Below are positions 44,688 through 53,488 of a DNA stretch of 64,000 bases, in pieces. The translations under genes and the position numbers were made by a program. The first letter of the stretch is position 1. Each line of letters opens with the position of its first letter. The stretch is from contig NZ_AP017313.1 of assembly GCF_002355435.1 (NCBI RefSeq), positions 5,642,001 to 5,706,000 on the forward strand. Reading direction: 5' to 3'. The DNA is from Mucilaginibacter gotjawali. Its GTDB lineage: Bacteria > Bacteroidota > Bacteroidia > Sphingobacteriales > Sphingobacteriaceae. The notes under the pieces are model-generated. The model worked only from the letters and a program-made list of their open reading frames with translations. It ran no database searches and had not been told where the DNA came from.

Positions 44688-46760
44688 CTACCTAATCACA
44701 GACCCATTATGCATATCCTCTCCAGGCAAAACAAAACTCAATTTACCTTCGGCATTTTCGGCCATCAGGATCATACCTTGTGACAGGATGCCCTTTATTT
44801 CACGGGGTTCCAGGTTCACCAAAACGCTTACTTTTTGCCCGATAATGGCTTCCGGCTCAAAATATTCTGCTATGCCGGATACAATGGTACGCTGGTCGAT
44901 GCCGGTATCAATGGTTAATTTTAATAGCTTTTTTGTTTTGGCTACTTTTTCCGCTGTTAAAATGGTACCAGTGCGGATATCCATCGCTGCAAAGCTTTCA
45001 AAATTGATATTTTCCTTTGCAGGCGCCACTGTTGCCTGTTGTTTAGGGGCGTTGGCTTCCTTTTTATCAAACAGCTTTTGCATCTGGAAATCGATCACAT
45101 CATCCTCTACCTTTTCAAAAAGCAATGCCGCCGGGTTTAACTGGTGGCCGCTTTCAAAGGCGATCTCCTCATTAAATGCGATAGCGCTATAAGGCAGGTT
45201 GAGCATGCCCAGTATCTTTTTAACCGTATTTGGCAAAAATGGCTGCAGGCAGGTAGCTAAATGGCCTATCAATATCAAACTATTGTGTAATGTTTCTTTT
45301 GCGCCGTCCGGATTTGTTTTGATGGTTTTCCAGGGCTCGTTCTCGGTCAGGTAACGGTTACCCAGGCGGGCTATCTCCATTACCGATTGCAGCGCCTGGC
45401 GGAACTTATAGGTCTCCAGGGTTGCCTCTAACTCGTCATATAGCCTGCCGGTTTCAGTGGCCAGGTGTTTATCAGTTAAAACTACTTTACCGCTTTCGCT
45501 TTCAATTTTACCGCCGTAAAACTTATGCATCAGTATCATTACGCGGTTTACATAATTGCCCAAAATGGCCACCAATTCGTTATTTACCCGGGCCTGGTAA
45601 TCTTTCCAGGTAAATTCGCTGTCGCTGGTTTCAGGGAGGATTGATGTCAGTACGTAACGCAATTCGTCCTGCCTGCCCGGGAATTCTTCCAGGTATTCGT
45701 GCAGCCATACGGCATGGTTGCGCGAGGTTGAAAGCTTATCGCCCTCTAAATTCAAAAACTCATTGGCCGGCACATTCTGCGGTAAAACATATTCGCCGTG
45801 CGCATGAAGGATTGAAGGAAAAATAATACAATGGAATACAATATTATCCTTACCAATAAAATGCAGCAGGCAGGTATCATCCGCTTCATTTTCCTGCTTT
45901 TTCCAGTATAGTTTCCAATCTTTGCCGTTATCCAGTGCCCATTGCTTGGTAGCCGAAATATAACCTATCGGCGCATCCATCCACACATATAATTTTTTTC
46001 CTTTAGCCTCTTCCAGCGGAACATCAATGCCCCAGTCCAGGTCGCGGGTCATGGAGCGGGGTTGTAAACCTGATTTTAACCACGATTTGCATTGCCCGAA
46101 TACATTCACCTTCCATTCGCCCTCCTTGGTATCTATCCATTTTTCCAGCCATGGCTGGTATTTATCCAAGGGCAAAAACCAGTGCTTGGTCAGCTTCAAT
46201 ACCGGCGGTTTACCGCTCAGGGTTGATATCGGGTTAATCAGGTCGGTTGGGTTTAAGGATGTACCACAGTTCTCGCACTGATCGCCGTAAGCGTTAGGGT
46301 GTTTACAATTGGGGCAGGTACCTGTGATATAGCGGTCGGCCAAAAACTGCTGAAAATCTTCATCAAAATACTGTTCCGAAAACTTTTCAATAAACTCATC
46401 TTTCTCGTACAGGTTTAAAAAAAACTCCTGCGAAAGATCGTGATGGATGGGCGACGAGGTCCGGTGATACATATCAAACGCGATCCCGAACTCTTCAAAA
46501 CTATTTTTTATCTGGTTATGGTATTTATCAATAATGGCCTGGGGCGTGGTACCTTCTTTTTTTGCTTTGATGGTGATGGCTGCGCCATGTTCATCAGATC
46601 CGCAAATAAATGCCACATCCTTTTTCTTGAGGCGCAGGTAGCGTACAAAAATATCGGCAGGGATGTAAGCTCCCGCCAGGTGGCCGATGTGCAGCGGACC
46701 ATTGGCATAAGGCAGAGCCGATGTAACCGTAAAACGTTTATATTTATTCAGATTGGACAT
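44688..46760 (-). CDS. metG: Methionyl-tRNA synthetase
   Basis: 690 residues. Class I aminoacyl-tRNA synthetase: the HIGH box is present as HIGH (24-27, in GPLHIGHLAGAY). The zinc knuckle is CPNCKHPNAYGDQCENCG, and the KMSKS loop is DKLSTSRNHA. The C-terminal 110 residues are a tRNA-binding OB fold (FAAMDIRTGTILTAEKV ... KLSFVLPGEDMHNGSVIR) that dimerises the enzyme. It charges tRNA-Met. Single-copy core gene; it marks the end of the mobile region. Confidence 0.97.
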   Translation of the reverse strand: MSNLNKYKRFTVTSALPYANGPLHIGHLAGAYIPADIFVRYLRLKKKDVAFICGSDEHGAAITIKAKKEGTTPQAIIDKYHNQIKNSFEEFGIAFDMYHRTSSPIHHDLSQEFFLNLYEKDEFIEKFSEQYFDEDFQQFLADRYITGTCPNCKHPNAYGDQCENCGTSLNPTDLINPISTLSGKPPVLKLTKHWFLPLDKYQPWLEKWIDTKEGEWKVNVFGQCKSWLKSGLQPRSMTRDLDWGIDVPLEEAKGKKLYVWMDAPIGYISATKQWALDNGKDWKLYWKKQENEADDTCLLHFIGKDNIVFHCIIFPSILHAHGEYVLPQNVPANEFLNLEGDKLSTSRNHAVWLHEYLEEFPGRQDELRYVLTSILPETSDSEFTWKDYQARVNNELVAILGNYVNRVMILMHKFYGGKIESESGKVVLTDKHLATETGRLYDELEATLETYKFRQALQSVMEIARLGNRYLTENEPWKTIKTNPDGAKETLHNSLILIGHLATCLQPFLPNTVKKILGMLNLPYSAIAFNEEIAFESGHQLNPAALLFEKVEDDVIDFQMQKLFDKKEANAPKQQATVAPAKENINFESFAAMDIRTGTILTAEKVAKTKKLLKLTIDTGIDQRTIVSGIAEYFEPEAIIGQKVSVLVNLEPREIKGILSQGMILMAENAEGKLSFVLPGEDMHNGSVIR

Positions 46761-46796
46761 GTAATCTCGTTATTGAGGCAAAGATACTTTTTTAGA

Positions 46797-46914
46797 CCGG
46801 AAGTCCGAAAGTCCGGAAGTCGGAAAGAAAAAGTTAAGAAAGAAAGTCCGAAAGATTTTATATTATTGATCTATGCAAACATCCGCAGCTTCTTCCGGAC
46901 TTTCGGACTTCCGG
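46797..46914. repeat. Perfect 23-bp inverted repeat spanning a start codon
   Basis: Bases 46797-46819 and 46892-46914 are exact reverse complements (23 of 23), with 72 bp between. Each arm holds repeats of CCGGAAGTCCG and GAAAGTCC. The downstream arm lies inside the S66 peptidase coding sequence, residues about 7-15. Confidence 0.85.
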
Positions 46915-47820
46915 ACTTCCGGACTCATCCCCCCTCCCTTAAAAAAAGGCGACAAGATTGCCATCGCCTGCCCGGCAAAAAAACTGCCTGCGCCGATGAC
47001 GGATGCCATAAAGTTGTTGGAATCATGGGGATTGGAAGTTATTATGGGGGAAACGCTTAATCTGTCATACCACCAGTTTGCCGGTGACGATGAACAGCGT
47101 GCCAGCGATTTTCAGCGATTTATTGACGACGACAGTATCAAAGCCATTGTTGCTGCACGAGGTGGTTACGGGACAATCCGGATGATCGACAAGGTTGATT
47201 TCAGCCGTTTTACGGCAAATCCAAAATGGCTTGTTGGTTTTAGCGACATCACCGTTTTGCATACGCACTTGTATGCCAATTATGGCGCACAAACCATCCA
47301 CGGCCAAATGCCGGTGAATATCCCCGATGCTTCGGCGCATTCGCTGGAAACCCTAAAACGGGCTTTATTTGGGGAAACGCTTAGCTACAGTTTTAAATCC
47401 AATCCATTAAACCGGCCCGGCAAATCCATTGGCATTTTAATTGGCGGTAATTTATCGTTGCTGATTGCAGTTTCAGGCTCCGTATCCGACCCTGATTACG
47501 CCGGAAAGATCCTGTTTATTGAAGACGTTGGAGAGTATTTATATTCCATCGACCGGATGATGCGGAATTTAAAACGGGCAGGCAAGTTGAAAAACCTTGC
47601 GGGCCTGGTTGTAGGCGGATTTACTGATGTAAAGGATAATGATATCCCTTTCGGGCAAACCGTTCCCGAAATTATAATGGAAGTGGTTAAGGAATATGAA
47701 TACCCCGTTTGTTTTGATTTCCCTGCCGGCCATATTCCTGATAACTGCAGCCTTATTTTCGGAAAAACAATAGATTTGCAAATAAACAGCGACGAAGCAA
47801 CGTTGTCTTTTACTAATTAA
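46873..47820 (+). CDS. Peptidase S66, LD-carboxypeptidase
   Basis: 315 residues. The family core starts at PPLKKGDKIAIACPAKKL; ARGGYGTIRM and VGFSDITVLH (nucleophile Ser) are typical, and the later GGNLSLL and IPFGQTVPEI match the fold. Such enzymes trim the D-Ala from murein tetrapeptides (cytoplasmic recycling). The first 20 residues (QTSAASSGLSDFRTSGLI) are encoded by one arm of an inverted repeat and are unlike the usual start, so an insertion seems to have replaced or extended the original N-terminus. Divergent from metG. Confidence 0.9.
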   Translation: MQTSAASSGLSDFRTSGLIPPPLKKGDKIAIACPAKKLPAPMTDAIKLLESWGLEVIMGETLNLSYHQFAGDDEQRASDFQRFIDDDSIKAIVAARGGYGTIRMIDKVDFSRFTANPKWLVGFSDITVLHTHLYANYGAQTIHGQMPVNIPDASAHSLETLKRALFGETLSYSFKSNPLNRPGKSIGILIGGNLSLLIAVSGSVSDPDYAGKILFIEDVGEYLYSIDRMMRNLKRAGKLKNLAGLVVGGFTDVKDNDIPFGQTVPEIIMEVVKEYEYPVCFDFPAGHIPDNCSLIFGKTIDLQINSDEATLSFTN

Positions 47821-47840
47821 CTAATCTCCAATCACTATAC

Positions 47841-48248
47841 ATGGCACTTTTCAGCGGTCTTGGCAATTACAAAAACTTTGGTTTACTGGTTATCCGGGTT
47901 GGTTTGGGTATTATGTTTATCTATCACGGGTATCCCAAATTAGGAGGTGGCCCAAAAATGTGGGGCGAATTAGGCAGCTCAACCAAATATGTCGGCATTC
48001 ATTTCTGGCCTGTGGTTTGGGGACTATTGAGCGCCGCTGTTGAAACATTCGGAGGTTTTTTACTGATCATCGGGCTGGCATTCCGCCCTGTATGCCTGTT
48101 GCTGCTGATCAACCTTTTAGTAGCTGCAGCCATGCATTTTGGCAAGGGCGACGGGCTAGAGGGTGCAGCACATGCTATTGAGGACGCCATTGTGTTTGCG
48201 GGCCTGCTGTTTGTTGGGCCGGGGAGGAACAGCGTCGATAAGAAGTGA
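47841..48248 (+). CDS. DoxX-family membrane protein
   Basis: 135 residues with four membrane helices. GLGIMFIYHGYPKLGGGPKMW and VETFGGFLLIIGLAFRP are typical of DoxX/DoxD-like proteins, and LLLINLLVAAAMHFGKGD precedes the last helix. Function is poorly known; members link to sulfur, quinone or redox-stress metabolism. It follows the S66 gene by 20 bp and is probably cotranscribed. Confidence 0.88.
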   Translation: MALFSGLGNYKNFGLLVIRVGLGIMFIYHGYPKLGGGPKMWGELGSSTKYVGIHFWPVVWGLLSAAVETFGGFLLIIGLAFRPVCLLLLINLLVAAAMHFGKGDGLEGAAHAIEDAIVFAGLLFVGPGRNSVDKK

Positions 48249-48317
48249 AGGCCTACGACACAGTTGAACAGTGCAGGCAAAACCCGCACTGCCCTGCTTT
48301 ATCTGTTGAAATTGAAA

Positions 48318-48530
48318 TTATGGGCAATATTCGCCACCAGTGCAGACTACTCCTGAATTTAAACAGGAATACTCCCCGCAAAAAGCCGATGGATCTGACG
48401 ATGCACAAGTTCCGGCAATCATATAGTCCGAAGTGGCGGTATCCCGGCAATGCCAAATGTATTTCATCAGAACACCGCCTGTTACCTTTTTCATTTCTGC
48501 TCTTGAAAGTGGCTTCATTTCTTTTTTCAT
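48318..48530 (-). CDS. GG-leader six-cysteine peptide precursor
   Basis: 70 residues. The leader MKKEMKPLSRAEMKKVTGG ends in a Gly-Gly at 18-19, the type of leader used by Bacteroidetes secreted peptide precursors and cut by peptidase-containing ABC exporters (PCAT). The 51-residue core holds six Cys (28, 42, 51, 56, 63, 69), suggesting three disulfides or thioether modification. No exporter or modification enzyme lies within the window's immediate surroundings, so it is an orphan. It is convergent with DoxX (about 70 bp apart). Could be a bacteriocin-like or signalling peptide; untested. Confidence 0.72.
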   Translation of the reverse strand: MKKEMKPLSRAEMKKVTGGVLMKYIWHCRDTATSDYMIAGTCASSDPSAFCGEYSCLNSGVVCTGGEYCP

Positions 48531-48698
48531 TTTAATGTAAGTTTAGTTTAATGCTCCCTCTATTTAAGTCAGAGGATTTAACTTTAAAATAAGGTCGCAA
48601 TAAATACCGGTTAAAAATAATTTATTACACCAACAGGGTTATTGTATATACCAACTACATTATTACACTCTAAAAACAAGCGCGGCTACCAAACAAAA

Positions 48699-48724
48699 AG
48701 CCCCGGGACAAAAATCCCGGGGCT
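48699..48724 (-). terminator. Intrinsic terminator for the 48746-49447 gene
   Basis: AGCCCCGGGA (48699) pairs with TCCCGGGGCT (48715) around a 6-base loop. The T run on the minus strand (AAAAA, 48695-48699) follows it. It lies 21 bp after the stop. Confidence 0.85.
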
Positions 48725-48745
48725 CCTGCCAATACTTTTTAAACT

Positions 48746-49447
48746 TTATTTATTCAAATAATCGCCAAGTTTCCGCAAATAAATATCATTAATAGGCTCA
48801 TCATTGGTAGTAAAAAAACTATTTAGTTTATCCAGTTCATTTTTAAAAACCTCCCGCAGGGACTTCTTTTTTAAACCCATCTTTTGCGGGGCCCCTCCAT
48901 TCATAGTAACGAAGTACGTATAGTCGTCCACGTATTCGTCATAATTGTTGCCGGTTGACGTCATCCCCTCATTATGGTAATTGTTTTTTACAAAATGAGT
49001 TATGGTCAGTTTATAGATCTTGTACTTATTTCCATCCGCGATAACCTGTACAAAATGTGCCGGGTCAATAATGGGCATAAGGATAAAGTTCTCTGGATAA
49101 TCCTGTTTATCATATAGGGTAAACGATTTAATCTTTGAATCATCAACCTGGATAGCTGATTTACGGTCTTTTGTAAATAGCAAAGCACCGTCAACCTTAT
49201 TATACGCAAACCCGTAAGATGGATCATTATAAACCGTGCCATCAGTGCTGATCAATACGCCCTTTACCCAATCGTCAAAAAGATACTGGCTGCCATGGGT
49301 AACCTCTGTATAAGTAAAAACAGGCAGGATTGACGATGACGCGCCGCTGCTATAAAGTATAGGATTGGAATCAGCACTGCCGGACTGCGAAAAAACCGAA
49401 GAAAGAAATGCAAACCAGGCAATAATTGTTAAGCTTATTTTTCTCAT
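48746..49447 (-). CDS. Secreted protein, paralogue of 49724-50707
   Basis: 233 residues with a signal peptide (IIAWFAFLSSVFSQ). The body, from SILPVFTYTEVTHGSQYLFDDWVKG through SFTLYDKQ, YKIYKLTITHFVKNNYH and GMTSTGNNYDEYVDDYTYF, is closely similar to the second half of the next gene upstream. No family recognised. Probably exported and periplasmic or surface-exposed. It has its own terminator and a 276-bp gap to the paralogue, so it seems independently transcribed. Confidence 0.7.
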   Translation of the reverse strand: MRKISLTIIAWFAFLSSVFSQSGSADSNPILYSSGASSSILPVFTYTEVTHGSQYLFDDWVKGVLISTDGTVYNDPSYGFAYNKVDGALLFTKDRKSAIQVDDSKIKSFTLYDKQDYPENFILMPIIDPAHFVQVIADGNKYKIYKLTITHFVKNNYHNEGMTSTGNNYDEYVDDYTYFVTMNGGAPQKMGLKKKSLREVFKNELDKLNSFFTTNDEPINDIYLRKLGDYLNK

Positions 49448-49620
49448 AGAACTGACTGTTGACGGGTATATGATAAAACGTTATAATTTCCTGATCAAAC
49501 CAAAGCGCAATCCGCGATAATGATACGAATATGGAACGTCATAAGCACACGGCTTATTGCAGGTTGTACCAGTTGATCAAATAGAATGTACTTTAAATTA
49601 GCAAGCCACCAATAAAAATA

Positions 49621-49654
49621 AAAAGCCGTTATTATCAGGCTAATAACGGCTTTT
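49621..49654 (-). terminator. Intrinsic terminator for the 49724-50707 gene
   Basis: AAAAGCCGTTATTA (49621) pairs with TAATAACGGCTTTT (49641), a 14-bp stem with a 6-base loop and T tails on both strands. It lies 69 bp past the stop. Confidence 0.8.
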
Positions 49655-49723
49655 GTAATTTATTATGTGTTTTGCAACCAGAGCACCATGCGGCTTCAAA
49701 GAAACGGCGGGCTCATGATATAA

Positions 49724-50707
49724 TTATTGATTCATAAAATCACCCAGACTACGGATGTAGGTGTCATCTATAGAACCATCATAGGCAGAGAAAAATGAGT
49801 CGACCTTTTTGCCTTCACTTGCAAACACTGTCTTTATAGCTTTCTTTTTTGGGGCAAGCTCCTGAACCTGTTTGGTTTGTACGTTGTAAACATAGTAGGT
49901 ATAAGTATCTACATACTCATCATAATTATTACCCACAGAAGTCATACCATCAGTATGGTAGTCATTTTTAACAAACTTAGTGCTGGTAAGTTTATAGATC
50001 TTATAATTCTTACCTTCTGACAACAACATTGGATAATGTGTTTTATTGATCTCAGGCACATATACATAAACCTGTGGCTGGCTCATATTATCATACAAAG
50101 TAAAAGATTTTATCTTTGAAGGATCAATTTCAATGGCTGCATGTTTGTCTGTAGTAAGCAATAAACCACCATTCAATTTATCATAATTGAACCCGTACTT
50201 AGGATTTTTATAAACAGAATCCTGTTGGTCAACCACAAACCCACTCACCCAGTCGGTAAAAAGATAACGGCTGCCTTTAGTTTCCTCTACCGGATGAAAA
50301 GTAGGCAAAAACGCACCCGCAGCATTGGTGTTATAAAGTAAAGTATTGGCTACACCATTATATGCAGTATAATTATTAAAAGCAGAAGGGGTTTGGGCCT
50401 GAACATCAGCGTTAGTTTTCTCACTTTTTAAAACAACAAGAATGTTGCTATTCCCATTTACCGAAATAACCTTTTTTTCGTATCCTGCAGAAGTAATTAA
50501 AAGCGTTGCATTAGCACTGGCCTTCAGGCTAAATTTGCCTAATGAATCTGTGCGGGTAGCGGTATTGTCAGCTTTATCCTGCACATAAGCCAAAGGCACG
50601 TAGTTTCCTATATCATCCTTAACACTGCCATTAATGGTAAGTGTTTGTGCAGCCGCGATTTTAAAAACAAAACCAGACAGCAAAAAAAGTATTGTTGTTT
50701 TCTTCAT
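49724..50707 (-). CDS. Secreted protein with N-terminal CarboxypepD_reg-like domain
   Basis: 327 residues. After a signal peptide, residues about 20-95 form a carboxypeptidase-regulatory-like beta-sandwich (LTINGSVKDDIGNYVPLAYVQDK and ILVVLKSEK), as found at the N-terminus of SusC proteins. The remaining 220 residues are homologous to the 48746-49447 protein (SRYLFTDWVSGF, SFTLYDNMSQ, YKIYKLTSTKFVKNDYH, GMTSVGNNYDEYVDTYTYYV). It was probably produced by duplication. Location and partner unknown; surface or periplasm likely. Confidence 0.75.
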   Translation of the reverse strand: MKKTTILFLLSGFVFKIAAAQTLTINGSVKDDIGNYVPLAYVQDKADNTATRTDSLGKFSLKASANATLLITSAGYEKKVISVNGNSNILVVLKSEKTNADVQAQTPSAFNNYTAYNGVANTLLYNTNAAGAFLPTFHPVEETKGSRYLFTDWVSGFVVDQQDSVYKNPKYGFNYDKLNGGLLLTTDKHAAIEIDPSKIKSFTLYDNMSQPQVYVYVPEINKTHYPMLLSEGKNYKIYKLTSTKFVKNDYHTDGMTSVGNNYDEYVDTYTYYVYNVQTKQVQELAPKKKAIKTVFASEGKKVDSFFSAYDGSIDDTYIRSLGDFMNQ

Positions 50708-50922
50708 GACAATAAAAATTATACTATAAAATTAATAATTAAGATAAAAATACAAATATTCCGGAAAAATTATGTACCCCCGTGAAAGGTTATAGTGTTA
50801 TTACGTATAAAAATACTAGAAATTACAATAGCAAAACAATTTATTTTAAATAAAAACTGAAAGACAAAAAAGGATATTTCACGGGTAAGCACAGCCTTTG
50901 AAAGCACCATGCACCGAAAAAA

Positions 50923-50948
50923 AAAGGCCCCGAAAAATCGGGGCCTTT
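50923..50948 (-). terminator. Intrinsic terminator for the SusC operon
   Basis: AAAGGCCCCGA (50923) pairs with TCGGGGCCTTT (50938) around AAAA, with a minus-strand T run beyond. It lies 20 bp after the stop of the DUF1735-like gene. Confidence 0.85.
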
Positions 50949-50967
50949 GTATGCATATTAATAAAAA

Positions 50968-51909
50968 CTATTGATGAACATATTCGTCAATAATTGCACG
51001 TGACGCTGTTTGGAAATAAATCCTGAACAACTTCAATGATTGTGCATAAGTATATTCTACACCGGAATTAAACACAAGTGTTTTGGGCACAAACATAGGG
51101 CTTGTTACAACTGTTATATTGGTAGCCCAAGGCCCGCTTGAGATATCATCCGGCAAAAATCGAACTTTCCAGTTGGAATATGTCGCAGTTGGCCCTGAAC
51201 CTGTTTTCGTAAACGTAATATCATAACGAGGCCCAGTATAGTAATCGGTACTGACTGTCAATTCGGTGGGGCTTACCGGGCTCATAATTACTTGCCCATG
51301 GTCTACCCTGTTCGATGAAGGCGACGTTGTACTATCAGGAGTTTCCCACCTGGTGTAATAATGCTCATAAGTTCCGGCAAAATCATTACCGATAAAGTGA
51401 TAGTAATGAGCGTTAAAGTTTCCACTTACAACACCATTTGAAGCGCTTACCAATTTAATCGGTAACATGTAGCTTTTTGAAGGATCAAGCTGGTTCTTGT
51501 AAACAGTCACCAAAACAGAATCCAAACGACCACCGGCCGGTATTGTTCCTGACAGCTTTGCTGCGTTACCTTTAAGGTCTGTGATCTTATACGAACCAGC
51601 TGGCATTTCCAGATATGTAATGGCCGTATTAGCTGTATTATAAGCAGTCAACAACGAATTATCAACAGCAATTGTATAATTAGTTGCCGTTGATAAGGGC
51701 TTGGCAGAAGCCACGTTAATGCCAAATGCCATCGTAACCGTATCACCAGCTGTGGTTACTGCATCCCTGCTAAAATATTGAAGGCCCGACCAGGGTAATT
51801 CTATAACCGTTCCGATCCCGGAAAAATCCGTATTTGGCTTATCCTTCAGGCACGAGGATATAGAGAGCGAAAACGCTGCCAAGACTAAAATAAATATTAT
51901 TTTTTTCAT
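50968..51909 (-). CDS. DUF1735-type surface lipoprotein of the SusCD operon
   Basis: 313 residues. A lipobox (LSISSC) follows the signal; the first 170 residues are DUF1735-like (TVTMAFGINVASAKPLSTATNYTIAV and YMLPIKLVSASNG). The later part, after a short linker, is a beta-rich domain ending in FRIYFQTASRAIIDEY. Such lipoproteins accompany SusC/SusD pairs and help capture glycans on the surface. It lies 26 bp after SusD. Ligand not known. Confidence 0.85.
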   Translation of the reverse strand: MKKIIFILVLAAFSLSISSCLKDKPNTDFSGIGTVIELPWSGLQYFSRDAVTTAGDTVTMAFGINVASAKPLSTATNYTIAVDNSLLTAYNTANTAITYLEMPAGSYKITDLKGNAAKLSGTIPAGGRLDSVLVTVYKNQLDPSKSYMLPIKLVSASNGVVSGNFNAHYYHFIGNDFAGTYEHYYTRWETPDSTTSPSSNRVDHGQVIMSPVSPTELTVSTDYYTGPRYDITFTKTGSGPTATYSNWKVRFLPDDISSGPWATNITVVTSPMFVPKTLVFNSGVEYTYAQSLKLFRIYFQTASRAIIDEYVHQ

Positions 51910-51935
51910 TTTCTTTAAAATTTAAATTTACAAAA

Positions 51936-53477
51936 TTATGGCATCCAAAATATCTTCGAATTCAAGGCTTCCGTTCCGGTGCCGCCATCAGGTACATTCG
52001 CGCTGTTATAGCTCAATTCGCTGGTAGGATAAGGGAACCGGTATGGAATATGATCAACGGTAACACCCGGATACGCGGAAACTGGTATTCTAGGAATACC
52101 CAACCTTCTGTAATTGCTGTATGATTCAAGCGGGTCAAGGCTATTGCAAGCAGCCCATTCCTGGGTAATGATAGCTTTAATCGGATCAGAAGCCAATGCG
52201 AAATTAGCAACCGGATCAGCTTGTGCCATGTACGCGTCAGCAGTCGCTTTATCAGATCCTAATATGCGGAAAGACTCTTCTACACCCGCCTTATAAGAAT
52301 CGGCAGCCGATCCGGCAATATACCCGCGTTGCTGTGCTTCGGCAAGCAAAAATAAGCTTTCGAAAGCCGGGATAATCGGCGAAGATTCGCTGGCGGATGC
52401 ATTTAAACCAAAACCGGTAAGGCCTGAGATCACACTGTTTGCTTCGTTACCGTTCTGACTGCCGTATAGCCGTCCATGGATCATACCATCGGCATCTGCC
52501 GGCAGGTAAAACATGGTATCGCGCAAATCGTTATGGGCATGGTAAAAGTCTACACCATATTTATTTGCCCTGAAATATTTCTCGTTATATCCGGGTTGAC
52601 CAGTAGAAGTTTTTACCACATCAATATACAATGGATTTTCAGCATTGTCAGCAGCGCTTGAATATCCTGGATTGATCGATGCGTCTTCGCCAGCGCCTAA
52701 GAAGTCATCAGCGGTATAACCCGACAATGCCGATTTTACACCTGCATCGCCCAATGAGCCATTTGCAGAACTGGCAGTTTGGCGCATCAGCATTTTTAGT
52801 TTTAAAGTATTGCCGAATTTTACCCACATGCCCATATCTCCCTTGAACATGATATCATAGTTTCCCGGAGAAACAGCTCCCGGGTTTGCCTTGATGGCAG
52901 CCACAGCCGAGTCGATTTTTGCAATACATGCCTTGTAAATAGTAGCACCGTCATCGTATTTGTAGGAGAAAGTGCTGTTTGGCACTAATGCTCCGGTATA
53001 AGGCGCTTTGTTGTAAAGATCAACAATCCGCTGATAAACAAAAGCGGTCATAATCATACCAATGGCTTTGTAATTAACCAGAGTAGCATCTGTTGATGAA
53101 GCTTTAATCAACTGGTGGTAATTACTCAGGTTATTAAACCCCATATCCCAGTTACCCGCACCGGTACCGCTGGTTAGCTGGTAAAGCACGTAAGTATTAC
53201 TTGGGGTATAGGCCCCGCTTTGTGTCCAGTAGCCCATCCAGTTATTGATCATATCCTGGTTGCCCCCAACGCCACCAACTGCTGAATACATCAGGTTGGC
53301 TGTACCGGATAAACTGGCAGACAGTGAAAATTTCGGAAGAACACTTGAAGGTGCATTCGGGCTGGTGCCATTTATATCAAATGTACCTTTCTTACATCCA
53401 GCCACTCCTGCTAACACTGCTGCTGCCGATAGCAGGGCAATGTTTACTTTTCGCTTAAATATCGTTATTGTTTTCAT
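51936..53477 (-). CDS. SusD/RagB-family nutrient-binding lipoprotein
   Basis: 513 residues. Lipobox LAGVAGC (Cys 27), then the SusD-like_2 pattern: NYHQLIKASSTDATLVNYKAIGMIMTAFVYQRIVDLYNKAPYTGAL, LLAEAQQRGYIAG, and ITQEWAACNSLDPLESYSNYRRLGIPR near the C-terminus. It forms the lid of the SusC transporter and binds the imported glycan or peptide. It lies 11 bp after SusC. Confidence 0.95.
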   Translation of the reverse strand: MKTITIFKRKVNIALLSAAAVLAGVAGCKKGTFDINGTSPNAPSSVLPKFSLSASLSGTANLMYSAVGGVGGNQDMINNWMGYWTQSGAYTPSNTYVLYQLTSGTGAGNWDMGFNNLSNYHQLIKASSTDATLVNYKAIGMIMTAFVYQRIVDLYNKAPYTGALVPNSTFSYKYDDGATIYKACIAKIDSAVAAIKANPGAVSPGNYDIMFKGDMGMWVKFGNTLKLKMLMRQTASSANGSLGDAGVKSALSGYTADDFLGAGEDASINPGYSSAADNAENPLYIDVVKTSTGQPGYNEKYFRANKYGVDFYHAHNDLRDTMFYLPADADGMIHGRLYGSQNGNEANSVISGLTGFGLNASASESSPIIPAFESLFLLAEAQQRGYIAGSAADSYKAGVEESFRILGSDKATADAYMAQADPVANFALASDPIKAIITQEWAACNSLDPLESYSNYRRLGIPRIPVSAYPGVTVDHIPYRFPYPTSELSYNSANVPDGGTGTEALNSKIFWMP

Positions 53478-53488
53478 TTTTGTTAATC

